From NCBI GenBank assembly GCA_964589365.1, contig CAZPTQ010000001.1, positions 10,925-74,924 of the forward strand: 64,000 nt of DNA, in the 5' to 3' direction. The notes under the pieces are model-generated. The model was not told the origin of the DNA and ran no database searches. It saw only the letters and a list, made by a program, of their open reading frames with translations. Positions within the stretch are counted from its first letter, which is position 1, and each line of letters opens with the position of its first letter. The DNA is from M3007 sp964589365. Its GTDB lineage: Bacteria > Bacteroidota > Bacteroidia > Chitinophagales > Saprospiraceae. Made by a program: the position numbers and the translations under genes. Positions 35,455 to 43,514 of this stretch are shown here, piece after piece.

Positions 35455-35985
35455 TCAGGCTCGAATCACCGGCACTTTGGGCAAGTTGGGAATCTTAGGA
35501 CTTCCATCTTTCTTTTTGCCCTCTTTGCTGGACTTTTCAATCGCTCGATTGATTTCATCGAGCTTGAATTTTCCTTTCACGGTCACAAGCCCTGCTCCAT
35601 CTGGCGAACTGAACAGCACCACGACTTTTTTTATGGTGCTATTGTGCGATTTGGCCAAAATCCTTACGTGGGTTTTGCCGCTGCGTACCGTCACAAGTTC
35701 ATCGAGGCCGCGACGTTTGGCCTTTCGGACAAACTTTTTCAAATCACGCTGGCTGAACGGGCTTTCGTCTTCAAAAAACAGTACCCGGGCTTTTCGGATT
35801 TTGCGTACTAACTTACGGTCTGCTTTTTCATCCATAAAGGCCGATCCGAGAAAAGTTGCCCAGCGTGGAACGCTCACAGCGACAGCGCCATCATAGTCTT
35901 TGTATTTCCAGTACAGGCCAAAGTCTTGCGCTTGTAGTGTATTGGCTGTCAGAAAAAAGGCGATAAAAAACTGAATTGCTTTCAT
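35455..35985 (-). CDS. DUF4252 exported protein, second of pair
   Basis: A 176-residue exported protein (signal peptide MKAIQFFIAFFLTANTLQAQ). It matches the DUF4252 type by VSVPRWATFLGSAFMDEKADRKLVRKIRKARVLFFED, then LVTVRSGKTHVRILAKSHNSTIKKVVVLFSSPDGAGLVTVKGKFKLDEINRAI. It is very basic, with a Lys-rich C-terminus. It is the last gene of an ECF sigma operon and lies 8 nt after a paralogous DUF4252 gene. The family commonly accompanies ECF sigma/anti-sigma pairs in Bacteroidota; molecular role unknown. Confidence 0.85.
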   Translation of the reverse strand: MKAIQFFIAFFLTANTLQAQDFGLYWKYKDYDGAVAVSVPRWATFLGSAFMDEKADRKLVRKIRKARVLFFEDESPFSQRDLKKFVRKAKRRGLDELVTVRSGKTHVRILAKSHNSTIKKVVVLFSSPDGAGLVTVKGKFKLDEINRAIEKSSKEGKKKDGSPKIPNLPKVPVIRA

Positions 35986-35993
35986 GGTTTGAA

Positions 35994-36545
35994 TCAGTTT
36001 TTGTTGTCCTTGTTTTTTCCCTTGTCGGTGGTCTTGATTTTTTCCAATTGGTCGGCTCCTTTCACGTTGAGGACCTTCGAGAGTGCCGAAATTTTGTCGA
36101 GGTCAATCTTGCCGGTGAAACTCAGCAATACAAACTCGTCAGGCTTGCCCACCAGAAGGAGTAGTTCTTCGATGATATTGCCAGAATCTTTGGTCCAGAT
36201 GCGCACGTGCTCGTCTTTATCGCGCACGGTGAGCAGCTCAGAATACTCGTTGGTTGGTACTTTTGAAAGCGCTGCTTTGTAAAGTGCAACCCCATCGGTT
36301 ATACTGTCTGCTACAAGCACGCGCAGGCCACCAAGGTCTTTCACCACTTCACGGATGTTGTTCCAATCCTCGTCATCGGTTTCGATTTTGGCTGCGAGTT
36401 GAAAGAGTTTCGGGGCAATGTACACCACCGTAAAACGCTCGTCTTCGGCATACTGTTCGAAAAAACGGGTAATAGCGTCATTCTGCGCAGAGGCAGAGAA
36501 AGCTCCTGCTAATAGGAGGAGCATCGAAAAAAAGAGTTGTTTCAT
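35994..36545 (-). CDS. DUF4252 exported protein, first of pair
   Basis: A 183-residue exported protein (MKQLFFSMLLLLAGAFSASAQ). Its DUF4252 core is FFEQYAEDERFTVVYIAPKLFQLAAKIETDDEDWNNIREVVKDLGGLRVLVADS, then LLTVRDKDEHVRIWTKDSGNIIEELLLLVGKPDEFVLLSFTGKIDLDKIS. Unlike its neighbour it is acidic in the core. A Lys/Asn-rich tail ends the protein. Order within the operon is sigma factor, anti-sigma, this gene, second DUF4252; the 69-nt gap upstream holds a GACACCGTTCC repeat copy. Confidence 0.85.
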   Translation of the reverse strand: MKQLFFSMLLLLAGAFSASAQNDAITRFFEQYAEDERFTVVYIAPKLFQLAAKIETDDEDWNNIREVVKDLGGLRVLVADSITDGVALYKAALSKVPTNEYSELLTVRDKDEHVRIWTKDSGNIIEELLLLVGKPDEFVLLSFTGKIDLDKISALSKVLNVKGADQLEKIKTTDKGKNKDNKN

Positions 36546-36573
36546 AGCTTGAAAAAATTGAGTGACTGATTGA

Positions 36574-36591
36574 TTTTGACACCGTTCCTTA
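36574..36591. repeat. Single copy of the TTTTGACACCGTTCC arm
   Basis: TTTTGACACCGTTCCTTA matches the right arm of the inverted repeat at 6999-7016 without its partner arm. It is located between the anti-sigma gene and the first DUF4252 gene. Confidence 0.8.
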
Positions 36592-36614
36592 GGTCATTGG
36601 ATATTGGACATTCC

Positions 36615-37220
36615 CTACCCTTCTTTCCGCTTTGGCACCTTATCCAGGGCTTCGAGATGAGTAGCACCTTTAACCGCCTCGTTGCGACCCTTGTCGAGTT
36701 TGGAAGATACGAGGGCTAGTGCGGCCTTTATCTCGGCCATGGCTTGGGCGGTTTCGGGGTCAATTTCTTGTGTCTTTGAGCGTTTTGGCAGATTTTTTTT
36801 CTTCAACGTACCAGTTTTCGGAATGATTTTCTCCTCCAAAACAATGGTATTAGGCGGTGTTTCAACCACTGCTTTCTCTTGGGACTTTGGTTGGCCTGAA
36901 GGGGCCTGTACAGCTACGGGGGACTCGGTTTTCACTTCTTTTACGTTCTGGAACAAGCACCAGCTTGCCGTTAAAAGCAAGGTTATGGAAGCCGCCACCG
37001 CCCAATGGTAACTCTGTGGACGAAGCTGCGCGGTTTTGGCCTTGTTGGTCAGTTGAACCGCCTGTTCTTCACGCAGTGCCTGAAACATCGGCACAACGGG
37101 TCGCAGGCGCTCATCTATTGACCCGGAATTGAAATAGGCTTTGATCTTGCGCTCTTCTTCGAGCGTAGTTTCGCCTTCCCAATAGCGGTCGAGCATTTCG
37201 TGAATTTCTTCGTATTTCAT
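36615..37220 (-). CDS. Membrane-bound anti-sigma factor-like protein
   Basis: A 201-residue single-pass protein. The N-terminal cytoplasmic part (MKYEEIHEMLDRYWEGETTLEEERKIKAYF) resembles the sigma-binding helix region of Bacteroidota anti-sigma proteins. A membrane helix lies at residues ~72-90 (WAVAASITLLLTASWCLF). The periplasmic part is Lys/Pro-rich and low in complexity, with a helix near 150-180. It lies 2 nt downstream of the ECF sigma gene, which supports an anti-sigma role. Confidence 0.8.
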   Translation of the reverse strand: MKYEEIHEMLDRYWEGETTLEEERKIKAYFNSGSIDERLRPVVPMFQALREEQAVQLTNKAKTAQLRPQSYHWAVAASITLLLTASWCLFQNVKEVKTESPVAVQAPSGQPKSQEKAVVETPPNTIVLEEKIIPKTGTLKKKNLPKRSKTQEIDPETAQAMAEIKAALALVSSKLDKGRNEAVKGATHLEALDKVPKRKEG

Positions 37221-37222
37221 TT

Positions 37223-37723
37223 TTAATCGTTGATCATTTTTTCACGGATGCTTTTACGGGCGCGGTGTAGGTTTACTTTCACTTGATCGAGGCTGATGCC
37301 GAGCGATTCGGCAATCTCATCGTACGAAAGTTCTTCTATATCGCGCAAGTGCATCACAAGTCGTTGTTTTTCTGGCAATTGTTGCATCATCATCTTGACT
37401 CTATTTACCAAATCGTTCCGTTCGGCAGCTTGCGCTGGCGTGGCAGAATCGCTACTTCTTTCAGCCACACCATCAAGTGGTGCGGAACGGCGCAGGGTTT
37501 GGCTGCGTGTTTTGTCGAGTGAGCGGTTGCGCGTCAGGGTCATGCACCAGGCTTCCCAATTTTGTATGTTCCCAACTTGCTCTGGAGCAGTTTTCCACAC
37601 TTTTTCAAGCACTTCCTGCACTACATCCTCTGCCTCGTGCACACTACCCGTGATACGCAGCGCGAATCGGTAGAGTTTGTGTCGGATTGGAAAAACTTGT
37701 TCGTGAAAAAGATCCCAGGTCAT
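37223..37723 (-). CDS. ECF-type RNA polymerase sigma factor
   Basis: A 166-residue ECF sigma factor. Region 2 includes LYRFALRITGSVHEAEDVVQEVLEKVWK (residues ~18-46). Region 4 is MQQLPEKQRLVMHLRDIEELSYDEIAESLGISLDQVKVNLHRARKSIRE, the helix-turn-helix for -35 recognition. It heads an operon with an anti-sigma and two DUF4252 genes, so it probably directs an envelope-related response; the signal is unknown. Start ATG 37723 gives MTWDLFHEQVFPIRHKLYRFA. Confidence 0.92.
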   Translation of the reverse strand: MTWDLFHEQVFPIRHKLYRFALRITGSVHEAEDVVQEVLEKVWKTAPEQVGNIQNWEAWCMTLTRNRSLDKTRSQTLRRSAPLDGVAERSSDSATPAQAAERNDLVNRVKMMMQQLPEKQRLVMHLRDIEELSYDEIAESLGISLDQVKVNLHRARKSIREKMIND

Positions 37724-37863
37724 GCGTTTCGTTCAGTATCTAAAAATTGTGCGAAGTGCATTTTGCGCCACCGTTATAAGCCAGACGGCAGGAATGGGGC
37801 GATGTTACAGCAATCCTATTTTTTTCGGGAGTTTTTTTTGCGGCGCATTTTGAAAAAAAAACA

Positions 37864-37893
37864 TTTGCGGTACAACGGCGTTGGGTACTTTTG
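37864..37893 (+). promoter_or_regulatory. Promoter TTTG-N18-TACTTTTG for the ARPP-1 lipoprotein
   Basis: TTTG (37864-37867) and TACTTTTG (37886-37893) fit the Bacteroidota sigma-A consensus. The leader to ATG 37996 would be about 95 nt. Confidence 0.55.
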
Positions 37894-37995
37894 ATGTTTG
37901 GTAAAAAACTTCCCTAAAGTTTGTCTTGAGTGCTCTGGACGGGAAGTTGTAGCCGATCAAACTAACCCACCCATTCTCTAAAACCTGGTTCAATT

Positions 37996-38997
37996 ATGAA
38001 AAATCTACTCTTCTTCGCTTTTTTTTTGGCACTTGCATTGACTTCTTGTGTCAATGATGCCCCGCATTCCTTCTCTAATAACAATCCGAAACAAAGCCCG
38101 CTTACCCTTCTGACCGAAGAAAACCCAAATTGGCAGCACGAAAACCTGCGTCTCTATCCGGTGGTGGCTTCCGCAGAAATGGTCGAGGCCAATGCCAAAA
38201 TACAAAACCTAAAAACGCTTGCGGAAGGTATGCAATCGCCGGGCTTTCGAGTCATGGAACAAAAACAATTTGGGCGCGGCGGCGAAGCTTGGTATCATGG
38301 CCTAACGGTGCAGAATAAAACACAGGACACTGTACTGTTGCTTTCGGGCGATGTGGTGAAAGGAGGCAACCAAGACCGCGTCATTGCCCACCACGAGATA
38401 ATACTGCCCATGACAGTGCGCAACATTGAGGTGTTTTGTGTAGAAGCCGGCCGTTCCACTTACTATGATCCAAACGCCCCGGCTGTTGAAAAAGAAGCGG
38501 CAGCTTTTAAAGGTTATTACAATGTAGCCAGCCCACAAGTGCGGCGCGCAGTACAAAACGATGGCAATCAACAAGAAGTGTGGGATGCTGTGGCAAAAGT
38601 GACCAAGGCAAACAACGCCGAATCATCTACCAAAGCCTACACGGCGCTCGATAATGAAAGCGCAGAAAAGTCCCGTAGGGATGCCTATCTGCGCCAATTA
38701 GCAAGCTCCTTTTCTGCTCGCCATGATGTAGTAGGTATGGTGGCCGTATGCGGAGACCAGGTCTTAGGAGTTGACATCTTTGGCAATCCTGATCTCTTTC
38801 GCCGCCATTATTCCGCGCTGTTGCACGGGTATGTAGCCGAAACGGTGGTGGCACCGTCCTCTACACAAGTCGGTGAAAATCAAGTAAAAAAAGCGTTTGA
38901 GGTAGTATCACTTTTAGCCGCACCACATGCCAAGAGCAATGAGAAGGCTGGAAAATTTGCCTGGGGTGATTCATGGGTGCATTTGTTCAGTAAATAG
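37996..38997 (+). CDS. ARPP-1 (DUF6569) lipoprotein
   Basis: A 333-residue lipoprotein (lipobox ALALTSC near residue 18). The ARPP-1 pattern appears as ENLRLYPVVASAEMVEAN, MEQKQFGRGGEAWYHGLTVQNKTQDTVLLLSGDVVKGGNQDRVIAHHEIILP, then a long conserved tail to GDSWVHLFSK. I recall the domain as DUF6569, originally noted next to ADP-ribosylglycohydrolase and rhodanese-phosphatase families; its function is unknown. A small membrane protein follows after 31 nt in the same direction. Confidence 0.75.
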   Translation: MKNLLFFAFFLALALTSCVNDAPHSFSNNNPKQSPLTLLTEENPNWQHENLRLYPVVASAEMVEANAKIQNLKTLAEGMQSPGFRVMEQKQFGRGGEAWYHGLTVQNKTQDTVLLLSGDVVKGGNQDRVIAHHEIILPMTVRNIEVFCVEAGRSTYYDPNAPAVEKEAAAFKGYYNVASPQVRRAVQNDGNQQEVWDAVAKVTKANNAESSTKAYTALDNESAEKSRRDAYLRQLASSFSARHDVVGMVAVCGDQVLGVDIFGNPDLFRRHYSALLHGYVAETVVAPSSTQVGENQVKKAFEVVSLLAAPHAKSNEKAGKFAWGDSWVHLFSK

Positions 38998-39028
38998 TTA
39001 AAAATAACCAATTCAACAATCACACGAC

Positions 39029-39466
39029 ATGACCAATCTCTTCAACAAACTTGATCGCCCACCAATGCAGGCTGCGGCCATTTTTGCGGTTGTGCTTGTC
39101 ATTATGGGAATCGGTTGGCTGCTTACTGCATCAGGCATATTCCCGCTTGACAGGCTTTTTGCATGGTCTATCGGCTCAGCTTTTATGCTTTTTTTCGCCA
39201 TGATGAACAGCATTTTGAGCCTCCGCGCAAGCAGTTTTGTTAAATACTGGGGCGCTTCGATGTACAGTTATTTGGCCTTAGCGCTATGCACCAGTATGGC
39301 GGCATGGGGTTTTTCGGATATCCCACTTCGTGAAGCGGGCAGTTACCGTTGGATTTATATAGTGGTTACGGTCGGTTTCTTGGTATTTCTTTCCATGATT
39401 AATTTTATGAAAATCATTGTTCGCTTTGCAGAAAAAGAAGAGTGGAACCAGCCGAGAAAGCGGTGA
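39029..39466 (+). CDS. Small four-helix membrane protein, unknown
   Basis: A 145-residue polytopic protein with four hydrophobic segments (residues ~13-35, 44-64, 75-95, 105-130) and a charged C-terminus (RFAEKEEWNQPRKR). I do not recognise the family. It follows the ARPP-1 lipoprotein gene by 31 nt and may be cotranscribed with it. Confidence 0.7.
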   Translation: MTNLFNKLDRPPMQAAAIFAVVLVIMGIGWLLTASGIFPLDRLFAWSIGSAFMLFFAMMNSILSLRASSFVKYWGASMYSYLALALCTSMAAWGFSDIPLREAGSYRWIYIVVTVGFLVFLSMINFMKIIVRFAEKEEWNQPRKR

Positions 39467-39575
39467 TTGGTGGTCGGTGGTTGGTGAAAGCTGATTGCTA
39501 AATTGGGGATCAGTTTAGGATTGGGGCTTCAAATCCAACGTCCAATGTCTTAATTAGCCCTATCTTCGCGCTAAT

Positions 39576-40697
39576 ATGACTATTTCCGAAATGAACCACA
39601 CAGTACCAGATACTGAAGAAATTGTGCCCGCCCCGTTGCAAAATGTTGAAATAGAGGCAGATGATGACGCGGTAGCCAATGAAGAGTACTTCGAGCGGCA
39701 TGAGATTGTAGCCGACCCGAAACAATCTTTGATTCGCCTCGACAAGTTCCTGATGGACCGGCTCGCCAACCGCTCCCGCAACAAGGTGCAAAATGCCATC
39801 CGGGCTGGCTCTGTTCGCGTGGACGAGCGCGACGTAAAGCCTAACTACAGGGTCAGGCCAGGCAATACCATTTCCATCGTATTGCCCAAATCGCTCGAAG
39901 AAAACTTTGACATTACCCCGCAAGACATACCGCTCAATATAGTGTACGAAGACAGCGATGTATTGGTGGTAAACAAACCTTTCGGCCTCGCGGTACACCC
40001 AGGTGTGGGCATTCCCAATGGCACACTCGTGAACGCCGTGGCCTGGCATTTGCAGGAGCAGATAGACAAACTACCCGTGAAGGAGGGCAACGAACCGAAT
40101 CGTGCGGGCATTGTCCATCGAATTGACAAGGACACTACAGGCATTATGGTCGTTGCCAAAAACGGGTATGCGATGACCCATCTCGCCAACCAATTTTTTC
40201 ATCATACCCTGGAACGGCGCTATTACGCGCTCGTTTGGGGCGACATGGAAGGCGACGCTGGCACCATTCGCGGCAACATTGGCCGAAACCCCAATGATCG
40301 CCGTCTTTTTATGGTTTTTCCAGAAGGGGAAGATGGCAAATGGGCCGTGACGCATTGGAAAGTTATAGAACGTTTTTACTACTGTACCCTTGTGGAATGT
40401 CGTTTGGAAACGGGCCGCACCCACCAAATCCGTGTCCATTTGAAGTCTATCGGCCACACGCTGTTTGGCGATATACGTTATGGCGGCAACAAAATTTTGA
40501 AAGGCACGCTGTACCCAAAGTACCGTCAATTTGTAGAAAGTTGTCTGGCACTTCTGCCGCGCCAGGCACTTCACGCAAAGATTTTGGGATTTGAACATCC
40601 GACCACAAAAGAACATGTGCGTTTTGAGTCGGAACTGCCAGAAGATATGCAATCTGTGATAGAACGCTGGAGAGGATATGTAATGGATAGGAAATAA
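39576..40697 (+). CDS. rluD: Pseudouridine synthase, RluD family
   Basis: A 373-residue RNA pseudouridine synthase. An S4 RNA-binding domain (RLDKFLMDRLANRSRNKVQNAIRAGSVRVDERDVKPNYRV) at ~55-115 precedes the catalytic domain. The active-site motif is GIVHRIDKDTTGIMVVAKN, with catalytic Asp184. GRTHQIRVHLKSIGHTLFGD is the conserved C-terminal motif. RluD modifies 23S rRNA helix 69 in Escherichia coli; the close relatives RluA/RluC cannot be excluded by motif alone. ATG 39576 is used; ATG 39591 is possible. Confidence 0.9.
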   Translation: MTISEMNHTVPDTEEIVPAPLQNVEIEADDDAVANEEYFERHEIVADPKQSLIRLDKFLMDRLANRSRNKVQNAIRAGSVRVDERDVKPNYRVRPGNTISIVLPKSLEENFDITPQDIPLNIVYEDSDVLVVNKPFGLAVHPGVGIPNGTLVNAVAWHLQEQIDKLPVKEGNEPNRAGIVHRIDKDTTGIMVVAKNGYAMTHLANQFFHHTLERRYYALVWGDMEGDAGTIRGNIGRNPNDRRLFMVFPEGEDGKWAVTHWKVIERFYYCTLVECRLETGRTHQIRVHLKSIGHTLFGDIRYGGNKILKGTLYPKYRQFVESCLALLPRQALHAKILGFEHPTTKEHVRFESELPEDMQSVIERWRGYVMDRK

Positions 40698-40703
40698 GTG
40701 ATT

Positions 40704-40764
40704 GGACGTTGGACATCAACCTGATTTTTTTGTGTGCAAGTCTAACGTCTAATGCCCAACGTCC
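40704..40764. repeat. Imperfect inverted repeat GGACGTTGGACAT
   Basis: GGACGTTGGACAT (40704-40716) pairs with ATGCCCAACGTCC (40752-40764) with one mismatch. An ATG at 40752 in frame with the lipid kinase lies within it and is not used as start here. Similar ACGTTGGACATT-like words occur in the gaps near 36595 and 59240. Confidence 0.6.
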
Positions 40765-40790
40765 ATCTTCCAAAAAAGGCATCTTTAAAA

Positions 40791-41723
40791 ATGCAAGAAT
40801 CGCATCCGGTTGTAAAAAACGAGCTTTTGGCATATCTGCTTCGCCCTCAGCGCATCGTGTTCATTGTGAACCCGAAAGCAGGTACTAATTTGCAAAAACA
40901 CATCCGGGACAGCGTGGACAAGCATCTGAACCACAAGAAATTCGAGTACGGAATTTGGCGAACGGAACAAGAAGGGCACGCAGCTGAATTGGCTGAAAAA
41001 GCCATCAGGGAAGGCTATGAAATCGTGGTGGCCGTTGGCGGCGATGGATCCATAAATGAAGTAGGCTCGGCACTCGTGGGCAGCGAGACCATTTTGGGCA
41101 TTATCCCGGCAGGCTCTGGAAACGGACTTGCAATGCACCTTGGGTACGGGCGCGATATTGACGAAGCCATCAAAAAACTCAATACCGCAGAAGTCCAAAC
41201 GATTGACTGTGGCACAATGAACGGTCGCCTGTTCATCAACATCGCAGGGGTAGGATTCGACGGGCTGGTGTCCAATCTGATGAAAGGAAGCCATTGGCGC
41301 GGCTTTTTGCCGTATTTCCTCAAATCAGTAGAGGCTGGGTTAAGTTACACCTCCCGAAATTGCCGCATTGAACTGGACGACAAAGTATTGGACCTAAAGT
41401 GTTTTGCCATAAGTATTGCCAATGGGCCGATGTATGGCTACAACTTTCAGATAGCCCCTGATGCCCGTCTGGACGATGGGCTATTTGAAGTGGTGATCTT
41501 AAAAGACGCCCCCCGATGGCAGTATTTTGCTGCCATTCCTGCTATGCTGAACAGTAAAATTTACGATGCAGAATTTGTGGAGCATTACGCCGCACGTCGT
41601 GTAAAAATTTCCGCTGAAGGTGAAAACCACGTCCATCTTGATGGCGAGGGAATCATAGTTGAGGGCGACCTGAATTTTGAAATGAGACCTTTTGCGCTAA
41701 AGATTTTAGTGCCTTTATCATGA
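40791..41723 (+). CDS. Diacylglycerol kinase-family lipid kinase
   Basis: A 310-residue cytoplasmic lipid kinase of the DAGK/YegS family. Visible motifs are RIVFIVNPKAGTN (first strand and loop), VVAVGGDGSINEVGSALVGSETILGIIPAGSGNGLAMHLG (the GGDGTxNEV nucleotide loop, with Ser for Thr, and the GT/SxND-like GSGNGLA segment), and FINIAGVGFDG. LDDGLFEVVILKD is the usual C-terminal segment. It may phosphorylate diacylglycerol or another membrane lipid. Start 40791 is preferred over 40752, which lies in an intergenic repeat. Its stop overlaps the SUI1-type gene (ATGA). Confidence 0.88.
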   Translation: MQESHPVVKNELLAYLLRPQRIVFIVNPKAGTNLQKHIRDSVDKHLNHKKFEYGIWRTEQEGHAAELAEKAIREGYEIVVAVGGDGSINEVGSALVGSETILGIIPAGSGNGLAMHLGYGRDIDEAIKKLNTAEVQTIDCGTMNGRLFINIAGVGFDGLVSNLMKGSHWRGFLPYFLKSVEAGLSYTSRNCRIELDDKVLDLKCFAISIANGPMYGYNFQIAPDARLDDGLFEVVILKDAPRWQYFAAIPAMLNSKIYDAEFVEHYAARRVKISAEGENHVHLDGEGIIVEGDLNFEMRPFALKILVPLS

Positions 41724-42070
41724 GCAAAAAATTAAATTCCCTTTCTGGCCTAGGTGGCCTCGTTTTTTCAACCGACCCAGATTTCAAAATCAAGGAGGAG
41801 GAAACGCCCGTAGAAAACAAACTCGCTGCTCAGCAAAACCTGCGAATATGGCTGGAACGCGGCAAAGGTGGTAAAGAAGCCACTGTGGTGAAGGGCTACC
41901 TCGGCTCCAATGACAGCTTCGAAGCGCTCGCCAAACTGCTCAAAAGCAAGTGCGCAGCTGGCGGAAGTGCCAAAGACGGCGTTATCATCGTGCAGGGCGA
42001 CCACCGAGACAAGGTGCTGAAATTGTTGCTTGACCTGGGGTATAAGAACACGAAAAAGGCGGGAGGGTGA
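41720..42070 (+). CDS. SUI1/YciH-type translation factor
   Basis: A 116-residue protein with the SUI1 (eIF1-like) fold at ~40-110: LRIWLERGKGGKEATVVKGYLGSNDSFEALAKLLKSKCAAGGSAKDGVIIVQGDHRDKVLKLLLDLGYKNTKKAGG. Bacterial homologues (YciH) influence start-codon fidelity in vitro. The start overlaps the lipid kinase stop by 4 nt (ATGA), indicating translational coupling. Confidence 0.92.
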   Translation: MSKKLNSLSGLGGLVFSTDPDFKIKEEETPVENKLAAQQNLRIWLERGKGGKEATVVKGYLGSNDSFEALAKLLKSKCAAGGSAKDGVIIVQGDHRDKVLKLLLDLGYKNTKKAGG

Positions 42071-42115
42071 TGAATGATGAATGATGAATTTTGGGCTAAA
42101 ACATTGACTATCAAA

Positions 42116-43432
42116 ATGAAAAGAAAAATACCGCTTCTTCTGATTGCACTTGGCCTTGCCCTCATAGCCTGCAATCCAGCCCGACGCACAGCTGGTCCGG
42201 CTCGTCCTAACCAGCCTTCCAAGCCTACACCCGGCAAACCCGCGCCAATAGACACTATACGCTGGACACCAAACAATTCCGGCAAACCGCCCATTGGAGG
42301 ACTGCCCGACAAACCAGCCCCACCTGTAGCGGGAGAAACCTACCATATCGCTTTTTTGTTGCCCTTTTTGAGTGGACAAATGACTGGAGGAGTAGTGCCA
42401 GAAAAAAGCCGGTTAGCCGTTCAGTTTTATGCCGGTGCGAAAATCGCGCTCGAACAATTGAGCAGCGAACTACAGATCAATCTTGTGACCGATGTGTGGG
42501 ACACACAGATCAACGATGCCGATTTTCAAAAACTTCTGACCAATCCGCGCCTCGAGAAATCTTCTGTTTTCATTGGTCCGGTGCGCTCCAGCCATTTAGA
42601 AACATTTGCCGAGTGGACCAAAGAACGCCGCAAGATTCTGATATCGCCAGAAAGTCCAAGTGTGGATTTAACAAACCAAAACCCTGATTTTTTGCAGATA
42701 AACCCTTCGCTACGAGCGCACTGCGAAGCCATTACGCGGCATATCCGAAAAGACACCCGTCCTGATGCCGTCACGCTTGTATGTAAACAGAAAGAGGCTG
42801 ACCGTTTGCCTTATTTCCAGAATGCCAATACGGAAATTGGTGGAAGTACGCGTTTCAACGAACTACTTGTACCTGATCAAACCACCAATTTTGACAAAAT
42901 TGATTTGAAAAAATATTTTCGGGCGGGGCGTACCACTGTGTTTGTGTTACCTATTTGGGCAAGCCAGGACTTTGTAATGGCGTTTCTTCGAAAACTTAAA
43001 GACGTGAAAGGGGCCGATAGAGTAGAAGTATACGGGATGCCCCAATGGCGCAACTTTGATGCCATTGACCCTGAATACTTTAGCAGTCTGAGTGTGCATA
43101 TCAGTTCAGCTTCCTGGCTTGATTACTCCGTTAAGGAACTGAAAGATTTTCAGGAGAAATTCTTCACCGCAACCGGGACTATCCCGGATGAGGATGGCTT
43201 CAACGGCTACGATGTGACACTTTTCGCTGGTAGGATGCTGGCACGTTACGGACTATCTTTCCCCGAACACTTGGCCGATGAGACAAGCACTACTTTACGC
43301 GGACAGTTTTCGTTCTCCAAAATATTCACGAATAGTGCCTTGGACGATGGCCGCAATGCCCCGGATTATTGGGAAAACACGTTTGTGCATATTTTGAAGT
43401 TTGAGAAATTTGGCTTTGTGCCCGTAGAATAA
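42116..43432 (+). CDS. Lipoprotein with type 1 periplasmic-binding fold
   Basis: A 438-residue lipoprotein. The start at 42116 gives MKRKIPLLLIALGLALIAC, a textbook lipobox. A Pro-rich linker (~25-72) precedes a type 1 periplasmic-binding fold (YHIAFLLPFLSGQM, RLAVQFYAGAKIALEQL, SSVFIGPVRSSHLETFAEW, KILISPESPS, VEVYGMPQWRNF). This is like the Leu/Ile/Val-type ligand-binding domains. In Bacteroidota such domains often occur with LysM repeats; none is visible here. An upstream ATG at 42074 lies in an ATGATGA repeat and is not used. Confidence 0.83.
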   Translation: MKRKIPLLLIALGLALIACNPARRTAGPARPNQPSKPTPGKPAPIDTIRWTPNNSGKPPIGGLPDKPAPPVAGETYHIAFLLPFLSGQMTGGVVPEKSRLAVQFYAGAKIALEQLSSELQINLVTDVWDTQINDADFQKLLTNPRLEKSSVFIGPVRSSHLETFAEWTKERRKILISPESPSVDLTNQNPDFLQINPSLRAHCEAITRHIRKDTRPDAVTLVCKQKEADRLPYFQNANTEIGGSTRFNELLVPDQTTNFDKIDLKKYFRAGRTTVFVLPIWASQDFVMAFLRKLKDVKGADRVEVYGMPQWRNFDAIDPEYFSSLSVHISSASWLDYSVKELKDFQEKFFTATGTIPDEDGFNGYDVTLFAGRMLARYGLSFPEHLADETSTTLRGQFSFSKIFTNSALDDGRNAPDYWENTFVHILKFEKFGFVPVE

Positions 43433-43436
43433 ATTA

Positions 43437-43501
43437 CCACATAGCACACATAGTTTCACCCCAATGAGAAAAAAAATATGTATACTATGTGAACTATGTG
43501 G
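43437..43501. repeat. Intergenic inverted repeat CCACATAG, copy 1
   Basis: CCACATAGCACACATAG (43437-43453) is complementary to 43485-43501 with two mismatches. It shares the CCACATAG...CACACATAG words with the perfect inverted repeat at 63926-64000. Confidence 0.8.
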
Positions 43502-43514
43502 TTAGAAAAAATCC

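Noticed and set aside
39510..40652. Minus-strand open frames over rluD
   Set aside because: They mirror rluD codon usage in the antisense frame and have no independent support.
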